This document shows positions 1-5,482 of a stretch of DNA of 8,665 nt, piece by piece. A program made the translations under genes and the position numbers. Below the pieces are notes generated by a model. That model had not been told where the DNA came from. It saw nothing but the letters and a program-made list of their open reading frames with translations, and made no database searches. The stretch comes from Anaerolineaceae bacterium (GTDB taxonomy: Bacteria; Chloroflexota; Anaerolineae; Anaerolineales; Villigracilaceae). The stretch lies in contig VFKQ01000097.1 of assembly GCA_009885445.1 (NCBI GenBank), positions 1 through 8,665 of the forward strand, in the 5' to 3' direction. The first letter of the stretch is position 1. Every line of letters starts with the position of its first letter.

Positions 1-19
1 ATTTCACCTCGCGCCGCAA
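1..19 (-). promoter_or_regulatory. Probable ribosome binding site of the next leftward gene, at the window edge
   Basis: Read on the minus strand, the last bases before the window edge are GAGGTGAAAT. This is a strong Shine-Dalgarno-like GAGGTG placed where a start codon could follow just outside the window. It lies directly downstream of the recF stop codon, so another leftward gene probably follows recF within a few bases. In many bacteria recF is followed by a small DUF721-type gene and gyrB, but nothing in the window identifies the neighbour here. The Shine-Dalgarno match is seen; the gene is inferred. Confidence 0.45.
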
Positions 20-24
20 TTATA
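19..24 (-). promoter_or_regulatory. -10 box (TATAAT) overlapping the recF stop codon
   Basis: The minus strand reads TATAAT across the recF stop codon (the stop TAA lies inside the hexamer). Eighteen bases and a GAGGTG ribosome site follow before the window edge. It is an exact consensus -10 hexamer, so the gene after recF may have its own promoter. No convincing -35 was identified; the sequence upstream is recF coding DNA. Confidence 0.35.
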
Positions 25-1222
25 CCTTTTCACCCGAAGTTTCAACCTTCCCACTCTGCACATTCCACACTTTCGCACTTTGCACAAAATCAGGGGTGAA
101 CATCTTCAAGTCCGTAGCGCTCAACAACGATTGTTCGGTCTCACCCAAATATTTCAACAAGTCGGCGCGGCGATGGACGTCCAGCTCGGCCATCACTTCG
201 TCGAGCAGAATCACGGGCCATTGATTCGTGCGCGCCTTCATCCATGAGACTTCGGCCAGTTTGAGCGAGAGCAGGGCGGTGCGAATCTGTCCGCGTGAGC
301 CGTAGTCGCCCAGGTCGATTTTGTTGGCGAGGAAACGCAACTCGTCGCGGTGTGGCCCGATCGTTGTCAGCCCGCGAGAAATTTCCTCGGCGCGCGCACC
401 CCGCAAACGGTCCAGAAAGCCGCGCTCGATTTCTTTGATGTCCACTGAGGAGCGGTCCACAGGCGCATCCAATTTAAGCGCAATCTTCGGCAGAGGGTCA
501 TAAGACGGTTCATAGGCGAGACGCAAAACTTCGGCGCCGTGAGTCAACTCCACGTGGATTTGCGCGGCCAGCCGTTCGAGTTCCTGCGTCGCGGCGATGC
601 GCCACTGGATGATCTGCGCGCCGAGGCGAGTCAGCGCTTCGTCCCACACGTCAAGCGGGTCGGCGTTGCCGCCGTTTTCGTTCAGCGTTTTGAGTAGTGC
701 GTTGCGTTGTTCGAGGGCCTTGGCGTAATCGCTGAGCACGCCCGCATACGCAGGGACGGCTTGCGCCAGCGCAAGATTTAAATAGCGCCGACGTTCGTCG
801 GGCGCACCCTCGATGATTTGCGACATCTGTGGCACGAAGACCACCGCGTTAAATTTTCCGACCGCGTCACTGGCTTGCTTCTTCACGCCGTCCAGCAAAA
901 TTTCTTTGCGCAAGCGTTGACCGTTGACTCCGCTTGGCTCAAGAATTAAACGCACTTCAATTTTGTGATTGCGCCCCGCGCGCACATATTCGCCGACGAT
1001 GCGTCCCACGGCGGGCGTGTTGCGCGCTTCTATGAAATTAATTAATTGACGGTCCACGTTGGTTTGAAACGAAGTCAGCGCGGCCAGAAAATACACCGCC
1101 TCAAGGATGCTGGTCTTGCCCTGTGCGTTGTCGCCGACGAGCAACACGGATGGACGCGGCACATCCAAATCGAGACGGGCGAAGTTGCGGAAGTTGGTCA
1201 GGGAGAGGTGTTTGAGATACAT
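20..1222 (-). CDS. recF: DNA replication and repair protein RecF
   Basis: RecF is an SMC/ABC-like ATPase of the cytoplasm. With RecO and RecR it helps load RecA at single-stranded gaps and acts in recombinational repair of stalled forks. The protein is about 400 residues, normal for the family. Visible signatures are the N-terminal start MYLKHLSLTNFRNF, Walker A GDNAQGKTS near residues 30-38, the conserved IGPHRDEL segment, the ABC signature region SRGQIRTALLSLKLAE, Walker B VILLDEVMAELD and the following SATD switch. The start at 1222 is chosen because family members begin with this M-hydrophobic-L-NFRN pattern. An alternative ATG at 1237 adds five residues (MSCYL); it has a weak AAAGG eight bases upstream but lies inside an inverted repeat. 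The gene follows def on the same strand, with the repeat between them. No frameshift or missing motif is seen. Confidence 0.96.
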   Translation of the reverse strand: MYLKHLSLTNFRNFARLDLDVPRPSVLLVGDNAQGKTSILEAVYFLAALTSFQTNVDRQLINFIEARNTPAVGRIVGEYVRAGRNHKIEVRLILEPSGVNGQRLRKEILLDGVKKQASDAVGKFNAVVFVPQMSQIIEGAPDERRRYLNLALAQAVPAYAGVLSDYAKALEQRNALLKTLNENGGNADPLDVWDEALTRLGAQIIQWRIAATQELERLAAQIHVELTHGAEVLRLAYEPSYDPLPKIALKLDAPVDRSSVDIKEIERGFLDRLRGARAEEISRGLTTIGPHRDELRFLANKIDLGDYGSRGQIRTALLSLKLAEVSWMKARTNQWPVILLDEVMAELDVHRRADLLKYLGETEQSLLSATDLKMFTPDFVQSAKVWNVQSGKVETSGEKV

Positions 1223-1225
1223 AAG

Positions 1226-1276
1226 GTAACACGACATTTATGTCGCCTTTTACGAGCGACATAAATGTCGCGTTAC
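1226..1276. repeat. Long near-perfect inverted repeat between def and recF
   Basis: Arms 1226-1246 and 1256-1276 are 21 bases each and complementary at 20 positions, around a 9-base loop (1247-1255). Each arm is itself a small palindrome: CGACAT-TT-ATGTCG on the left and CGACAT-AA-ATGTCG on the right. The 6-mer CGACAT and its complement therefore occur four times in 51 bases. The element begins eight bases past the def stop codon and reaches almost to the recF start. It has no T-run on either side, so it is not a typical intrinsic terminator. A dispersed palindromic (REP-like) element, an mRNA processing or stability hairpin, or a regulator site are all possible. The structure is seen; the role is unknown. 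Confidence 0.85.
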
Positions 1277-1284
1277 AAATTGTT

Positions 1285-1821
1285 TTACACTTCATTCTCT
1301 GGTTCAGTTTCGTTTTCTTCAGGCTTCCAAACATGGGTGGCGATGTCGGTGAACAGCACGCCGTTGAGATGGTCAATCTCGTGCTGGAAGATGCGCGCCA
1401 GCCAACCCTGGGCCTTCACGCGCATCGGCTGGCCGCGACGGTTGAGTCCCCTCACTTGAATGGCTTCGAAGCGTTCCACCTCGCCGACCAGGCCCGGAAT
1501 GGAGAGACAGCCCTCCACGCCCATCACTTTTTCGGCAGAAGTTTTTACGATCTCGGGGTTAAGCATGGCCCACACTTTTTTCTTCAGCTCCTGCTCGGCC
1601 TCTTCCTCTTCATCTTTAGGTTCGTGCTCAAAGTATTCGACGACGATGACGCGCTCGGCGAGTCCCACTTGCGGGGCGGCCAGACCCACTCCGGGCGCGT
1701 CGCGCATCGTCTCGATCATGTCGTCAATCAGCGTTTGCAATTTGTTGTCGAAAGCCGTCACCACGCGTGCTTTGCGGCGCAAGACGGGGTCGGGCAGGGT
1801 GACGATGGGACGCAGGGTCAT
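1285..1821 (-). CDS. def: Peptide deformylase
   Basis: This cytoplasmic metalloenzyme removes the formyl group from the N-terminal methionine of nascent proteins. The 178-residue product is a normal length. All three family motifs are intact: GVGLAAPQVG at residues 44-53, EGCLSIPG at 103-110 with metal ligand Cys105, and QHEIDHLNG at 146-154 with ligands His147 and His151 and catalytic Glu148. An unusual highly charged stretch (residues about 67-82, EPKDEEEEAEQELKKK) sits between motifs 1 and 2, where many deformylases have a short loop. The ATG at 1821 has a clear AGGAA ribosome site six bases upstream. The gene sits between the large membrane protein and recF on the same strand. Inverted repeats lie on both sides, so it may be transcribed with its neighbours or separately. 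Confidence 0.97.
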   Translation of the reverse strand: MTLRPIVTLPDPVLRRKARVVTAFDNKLQTLIDDMIETMRDAPGVGLAAPQVGLAERVIVVEYFEHEPKDEEEEAEQELKKKVWAMLNPEIVKTSAEKVMGVEGCLSIPGLVGEVERFEAIQVRGLNRRGQPMRVKAQGWLARIFQHEIDHLNGVLFTDIATHVWKPEENETEPENEV

Positions 1822-1827
1822 TTGTGG

Positions 1828-1832
1828 TTCCT
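1828..1832 (-). promoter_or_regulatory. Ribosome binding site of def
   Basis: The minus strand reads AGGAA six bases before the def ATG. It supports the start at 1821 and contrasts with several neighbouring genes that show no ribosome site. The site lies between two complementary heptamers (TGTGGTT upstream, AACCACA just before the ATG), so a hairpin could partly mask it. Confidence 0.6.
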
Positions 1833-1840
1833 GTAAAAAT

Positions 1841-1904
1841 TAACCACAGATGAAAGCGATGAAATTAAAGTGTGCATTTATTTCATCCCCTTCATCTGTG
1901 GTTT
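1841..1904. repeat. Inverted repeat upstream of def (possible terminator or dispersed repeat)
   Basis: Arms 1841-1865 and 1880-1904 are 25 bases each and complementary at 22 positions, around a 14-base loop. The outer portion contains AACCACAGATGAA and its complement, which resembles the ACCACAGATG-type dispersed repeats I remember from many environmental bacterial genomes; this is recollection, not a search. Read leftward, the stem starts 16 bases after the stop of the membrane-protein gene and is followed by AATTTTT, so it could terminate or attenuate transcription before def. A third short copy of the arm tip (AACCACA) lies at the def start codon. Confidence 0.75.
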
Positions 1905-1919
1905 AAGATATTCCCGATT

Positions 1920-3623
1920 TTACTCTGGATTTGGATTGTTCTTCTTTTGTTGCTCGCCGCGAAATTCTTCAGAGTTCATATGATAGGTGGCGATCCACTC
2001 GGCCATGCGTTCGCGCTCACCTGCGGCGGCGGCGGCGGCCTTGGCGGCTTGGCGCGCCATGCGCCGGCGATCTATATCTGACTGCACTGTGGCCGGGTCG
2101 AAGATGTCTTGAAATTCAAGTTTTGAACCGCCGACGGCGATGTAGACCGTACCGAAATTAAAAATATTTCCGAGCAAACCTATGCGCTTCGACTCGGTGC
2201 TGATGATGCCTTCGAGCGGCGCGGCGCGGCGTTCCTCGGTGCCGAAGGGTTTTTTATCAATGTCAACGACCTGATCGGAGGTCACTTGAAAGATGTCGTT
2301 CACCCAGTCCCAGTATTGATAAATCCACCAGCCCAAAATTGGCAACATCAACACTGGCAATGAAAGCACAAGCGAATCGATTTGCCAGCCCACGCCCTCG
2401 GTAAATCCGAAAAGCACCTGCTCTTCATTCGTGCCCAGAAAAATCATCCGTCCGATCCACCAGACCAGCAGGCCCAACAATATCAATGTGGGTTGCCAGA
2501 CCTGTTGTAATAAAACAAAAGTGTGTTTGCGGTACGTGACTGTTTCGCCCTCTTCCAGTTTTAAGCTGAACACATGTGAGAGCGCAATGCTCAACGCGCT
2601 GGGGGTGCGCACCTTCGGCGTCGCCGCAGTCTCAATCACCACTGCCGGCGGACGTTGGCTGGGCGGAATCCCGAGCCGCTTGCGAATCGCATTCTTCATG
2701 GCATCTTTTTCCATGACAAGGTTTTGTTCTTTCGTGCGCCCCCAATATTCCTCAATGATGCGCGCCGCCAATCGCGGCCGGCCTACATGACTAAAAGATA
2801 TTTTGCCCACATACGTGCGAATAATGACATTGCCGTAATCAAATATGCGCCCCAGATAATCCGTCTCCACGCTCACTGAAAGGACTGTGCCCAGCGGCGC
2901 CTCGGTGCGGCTATCAAAAAAGGCCACCACTTTTTCCACCCAGACCACACGTTGACTGGTCACCACATAATAATCATTTTCATGGTCCACCACAATCCAC
3001 ACAATCCAGGCGGCAATCGCCAAAGTTATCACCAGCGCAACTGCAATCGGCCAGTTGGCATTCACCAGAAATCCCCAGGCAACTGCGCCCAGCGGAATAA
3101 TCAGCGCGGCCAGTGGGCGCATCAGCGAAACCCACATCAGAATCGGGTGCGCGCGCGCCACGAAATACACGTCCTCATCTTCACGCACCCACTTGAAACG
3201 CAAGTGCCGCCACAAGCGATGGCTGTTCACCACCACTTCAAGCGTCGGCTTAAGCGCCGGCGCGCGTTTGAGCAATTCCTCCACCTTTTCGCCATGCAAG
3301 GCCAGCAACTGCACATTTGTGGCCGCAACAATCGAAGCCGTGCGCGGGCGCTTGGTAAATAATTCCTCCTCGCCAAAATAATCCTGTGACACCAGATGCG
3401 CGAGCACATCTTCGCGATTATTCTTGCGCTGAATCACATTGGCCTGCCCGCGAAAGACAAGATACAACACATTGCCTTGCGCGCCCTGCTCAATAATTTT
3501 CGCGCCGGTCTCATACGTCTCATCCACCAGCGCCTGGGCAACGTCGTTGAGATCATTCTCCGAAAGGTCAACGAAGAGATGAATCTTGCGAATGAAAGCA
3601 ACGCGTTCTGGAATGCTGGTCAC
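1920..3623 (-). CDS. Membrane protein: cyclic-nucleotide-binding domain plus two [2-helix + PH-like] modules
   Basis: The 567-residue protein has a soluble N-terminal cNMP-binding domain (about residues 8-130). Its phosphate-binding cassette FGEEELFTKRPRTAS (83-97) keeps the G, E and R-T-A pattern, so ligand binding is plausible. Two similar modules follow. The first has membrane helices at about 169-186 and 191-211 and a PH-like domain (about 215-295). The second has helices at about 374-395 and 415-436 and a PH-like domain (about 440-520). The PH-like domains align at NDYYVVTSQRVV against NDIFQVTSDQVV and at LGRIFDYGNV against LGNIFNFGTV, showing internal duplication. The C-terminus is an Ala-rich charged helix. 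The start is GTG at 3623: an in-frame TAG lies just upstream, and TAGAAT stands six bases before the GTG. It follows the redoxin gene by 14 bases. The ligand and function are unknown; a membrane-bound second-messenger or envelope-stress sensor is an inference. Confidence 0.85.
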   Translation of the reverse strand: MTSIPERVAFIRKIHLFVDLSENDLNDVAQALVDETYETGAKIIEQGAQGNVLYLVFRGQANVIQRKNNREDVLAHLVSQDYFGEEELFTKRPRTASIVAATNVQLLALHGEKVEELLKRAPALKPTLEVVVNSHRLWRHLRFKWVREDEDVYFVARAHPILMWVSLMRPLAALIIPLGAVAWGFLVNANWPIAVALVITLAIAAWIVWIVVDHENDYYVVTSQRVVWVEKVVAFFDSRTEAPLGTVLSVSVETDYLGRIFDYGNVIIRTYVGKISFSHVGRPRLAARIIEEYWGRTKEQNLVMEKDAMKNAIRKRLGIPPSQRPPAVVIETAATPKVRTPSALSIALSHVFSLKLEEGETVTYRKHTFVLLQQVWQPTLILLGLLVWWIGRMIFLGTNEEQVLFGFTEGVGWQIDSLVLSLPVLMLPILGWWIYQYWDWVNDIFQVTSDQVVDIDKKPFGTEERRAAPLEGIISTESKRIGLLGNIFNFGTVYIAVGGSKLEFQDIFDPATVQSDIDRRRMARQAAKAAAAAAGERERMAEWIATYHMNSEEFRGEQQKKNNPNPE

Positions 3624-3629
3624 GGGCTG

Positions 3630-3635
3630 ATTCTA
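3630..3635 (-). promoter_or_regulatory. -10-like box TAGAAT six bases before a GTG start
   Basis: The minus strand reads TAGAAT, then six bases, then the GTG of the cNMP/PH membrane protein. No Shine-Dalgarno sequence is present. At normal -10 to start-site spacing, transcription would begin at or next to the GTG. The box lies just after the redoxin stop codon (3638-3640). It also contains the in-frame TAG that blocks a longer N-terminus. Confidence 0.4.
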
Positions 3636-3637
3636 CT

Positions 3638-4147
3638 TCAAATGGCGCGCACGATGGCGCATCCAAACGCGGGAACTTCCGTCACATCAGGTAGCCGCCC
3701 AGCCAGCAACGAATCAACAGCCTCTTCAAAATATGAACGCGTCGGCGCGCGTTGACGAAACGAAACATCATCCACCGCGCCGCGATAACGCAGGACTCCC
3801 TCGCGGTCGACGATAAACACCTCGGGCGTGACCAGCGCTCCAAATTGGTCGGCCACAATATGCCGCGCATCTTTCAGCACTGCGAGCGGGCCGCGCCTGC
3901 GAGCGGCATCTTCCAGCTGAGAGTCGCTTTCGTTGGCGTTGGCAGCGATGGATAAAATCACAACTGCATCTCCCCAACGTGTCAACGCCGCGAGCATCGC
4001 CGCATCGGTGCGCTCCACATGCGGGCAATCCGCGGACCAAAAGTTGACGACGCTGATTCGTCCGCGCGAATCGCTCAGGCGCTGAGTCTGCCCGTGTGGG
4101 CTGACCAGTTCAAAGTCCGGCACGAGGCGGTTGAGTTCGAGAGTCAT
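3638..4147 (-). CDS. Redoxin / thioredoxin-like (AhpC/TSA-type) family protein
   Basis: The 169-residue protein has a thioredoxin fold typical of the AhpC/TSA redoxin group. It opens LVPDFELVSPHG (residues 8-19), continues with RISVVNFWSADCPHVER (30-46) bearing the likely redox cysteine Cys41, and later has VTPEVFIVDREGVLRYRGAVDD, the usual cis-Pro and beta-hairpin part. A second cysteine near the end (Cys163, in FGCAIVR) resembles the G-C-x-I tail seen in related proteins. The active site is a single Cys followed by Pro-His, not a CxxC pair, so peroxiredoxin-like or regulatory activity is more likely than thioredoxin reduction. No signal peptide is seen, so it should be cytoplasmic. The ATG at 4147 is preferred: upstream TTG at 4168 would add seven residues but would place the promoter-like TATAAT inside the coding region. 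It is divergent from the flippase-like gene. Confidence 0.85.
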   Translation of the reverse strand: MTLELNRLVPDFELVSPHGQTQRLSDSRGRISVVNFWSADCPHVERTDAAMLAALTRWGDAVVILSIAANANESDSQLEDAARRRGPLAVLKDARHIVADQFGALVTPEVFIVDREGVLRYRGAVDDVSFRQRAPTRSYFEEAVDSLLAGRLPDVTEVPAFGCAIVRAI

Positions 4148-4153
4148 TCCTAC

Positions 4154-4159
4154 ATTATA
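4154..4159 (-). promoter_or_regulatory. -10 box TATAAT six bases before the redoxin ATG
   Basis: An exact TATAAT on the minus strand is followed by six bases (GTAGGA) and then the ATG at 4147. Normal spacing puts the transcription start on the A of the ATG, giving a leaderless mRNA. A weak -35 candidate (TTATCA) lies 18 bases upstream and overlaps the opposite-facing -10 box at 4181-4186. Confidence 0.6.
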
Positions 4160-4177
4160 CGTCCACAAACTTGTGCA

Positions 4178-4186
4178 TGATAAAAT
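4178..4186 (+). promoter_or_regulatory. Extended -10 promoter (TG-A-TAAAAT) of the flippase-like gene
   Basis: The plus strand reads TGATAAAAT, an extended -10 element (TGn before TAAAAT), with eight bases between it and the ATG at 4195. The expected leader would be about two bases. No Shine-Dalgarno sequence is present. It is back to back with the redoxin promoter, so the two polymerase sites overlap and may compete. Confidence 0.5.
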
Positions 4187-4194
4187 GTCGCCCT

Positions 4195-5211
4195 ATGAAA
4201 AAATGGCAGTTTTGGTTTGGCGTGCTAATCAGCGCGCTATTTTTGTGGGTCGCGTTTCGCGGCATCCAGTGGACCAATTTATGGCAAACATTGCAGGCGG
4301 CAGATTACATCTGGCTCTTGCCGGGCATCGGCGTATATTTTGTGGGCGTGTGGGTGCGCGCCTGGCGCTGGCACTATTTGCTCGGGCCGATAAAAAAAAT
4401 CCCCACGCGGACGATTTTTCCCATCACGGTGATGGGCTACGCGGGCAATAATATTTTTCCGGCGCGCGCGGGCGAAGTGTTGCGCGCGGTGATACTCAAA
4501 CGCAAAGAAGGCGTGCCCGTTTCGGCTTCGCTGGCAACCATCATCGTCGAGCGCATCTTCGACGGCGTGGTCATGCTTTCATTTGTGTTTCTCAATTTGC
4601 CAGAACTCGCAAAGTTGACTTCGGCTTCGGGTTTTGTGGGCAACATTCAACAAGTTGCGGTCATCGGCGCGGGAGTATTCGCGGGTGCGCTGATTCTGTT
4701 TTTACTGGCGGCCATGTTCCCGCACACCACGATGCGTGTTGGGTTATGGTTGATTCGCTTTTTGCCGGAGCGATTCCACACACGCATCATCAGCGTGATG
4801 AATAAATTTCTCGACGGGCTGGCTTCGCTTCGTTCGCCGTTTAATGTCTTGATGGTCTTTGTCACCTCGGCGGTCATCTGGCTATTGGAGACATCCAAAT
4901 ATTGGTTCGTGATGCAGGGTTTTGATTTTCACGTTTCGTTCTTCGCGCTGATGTTGATGAACGGCATCGTCAATCTCGCTACGACGATTCCGTCCGCGCC
5001 CGGCTACATCGGCACCTTCGACACCCCGGGCATCGCCGTGCTCACGGCTTATGGCGTGGACCCGGCTACTGCGGCGGGTTACACCCTCGTCTTGCATGGC
5101 GCGTTATGGCTCCCCATTACTTTGCTGGGCCTGTACTACATGGCCCACGAGGGAATCAAGTGGAACGAGAATATTCGCAATGAATTGGGGCAATCAAGCA
5201 GTGAAAGTTGA
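4195..5211 (+). CDS. Flippase-like membrane protein (UPF0104 / LPG-synthase transmembrane domain family)
   Basis: The 338-residue polytopic inner-membrane protein belongs to the family known from the membrane half of lysylphosphatidylglycerol synthase (Pfam LPG_synthase_TM, YbhN-like). The soluble aminoacyl-transferase domain is absent, so this is the stand-alone form. Hallmarks are RAWRWHYLL at about 55-63, GYAGNNIFPARAGEVLRA at 81-98, ERIFDGVV at 119-126 and PSAPGYIGTFD at 266-276. About seven to eight hydrophobic segments can be read, beginning with residues 5-21. Members are thought to move lipids or lipid-linked sugars across the membrane; the substrate here is unknown. The ATG at 4195 is chosen over TTG at 4171 because the extended -10 element sits between them and MKKW is a natural start before the first helix. 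The stop codon is followed directly by another ATG (TGAATG). Confidence 0.92.
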   Translation: MKKWQFWFGVLISALFLWVAFRGIQWTNLWQTLQAADYIWLLPGIGVYFVGVWVRAWRWHYLLGPIKKIPTRTIFPITVMGYAGNNIFPARAGEVLRAVILKRKEGVPVSASLATIIVERIFDGVVMLSFVFLNLPELAKLTSASGFVGNIQQVAVIGAGVFAGALILFLLAAMFPHTTMRVGLWLIRFLPERFHTRIISVMNKFLDGLASLRSPFNVLMVFVTSAVIWLLETSKYWFVMQGFDFHVSFFALMLMNGIVNLATTIPSAPGYIGTFDTPGIAVLTAYGVDPATAAGYTLVLHGALWLPITLLGLYYMAHEGIKWNENIRNELGQSSSES

Positions 5212-5463
5212 ATGGACCAGAGCGGCAAGATTGGCGACACCAAAGTATCCACCGCCCTGGCGTTTTCAAACGGGAAACGCCATGCCATTTTGATTCCCGC
5301 AACGGTTAAGCGCGAATGTGTGCGTGTCCTGCGTGGTGAAAGAAAACTTGAAACCAAGCGTAGCTTACGTTTGTTTCTTGTAGACTCGCCCTTCGAATAC
5401 GGGGGTACCCTGCGCTCACATCGTCCCGATGCGCTTACGGGAGGGCAGTGGGCTGGAAGTTAA
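5212..5463 (+). pseudogene. Short ORF, probable truncated remnant of an uncharacterised protein
   Basis: An 83-codon ORF starts at the base after the flippase stop (TGAATG). The first 55-60 residues read like ordinary protein: KIGDTKVSTALAFSNGKR, then HAILIPATVKRECVRVLRG, then LETKRSLRLFLVD. I faintly recall a longer Chloroflexota family of unknown function that begins with a similar GD..V..ALAFSNG...AILIPA.VKR block, but cannot verify it. After SPFEYGG the sequence turns low in hydrophobic residues and looks random, suggesting truncation or an internal deletion. No ribosome site of its own is clear, so expression would rely on coupling to the upstream gene. It ends 19 bases before the convergent miaB stop. 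It could instead be a genuine small protein. Confidence 0.4.
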
Positions 5464-5482
5464 TGCTCAGGGCCGTGATTTT

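Noticed and set aside
30..38. RecF Walker A with Ala in place of the usual Gly (GDNAQGKT)
   Set aside because: This variant occurs in ordinary RecF proteins (for example GENAQGKT types), so it is not unusual. The positions given are residue numbers.
1240..1836. 198-codon rightward ORF opposite def
   Set aside because: It lies exactly antisense to def, whose motifs are complete. The translation is His/Phe-rich without a recognisable domain, and the start lies in the inverted repeat.
2952..3362. 136-codon rightward ORF opposite the cNMP/PH protein
   Set aside because: The His/Arg/Asn/Gln-rich translation with no hydrophobic core is a typical antisense artefact.
5259..5281. Hairpin GGCGTTT/AAACGCC considered as terminator of the flippase-like gene
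   Set aside because: The 7-bp stem has a 9-base loop and lacks a T-run; it lies inside the coding-like part of the following ORF.
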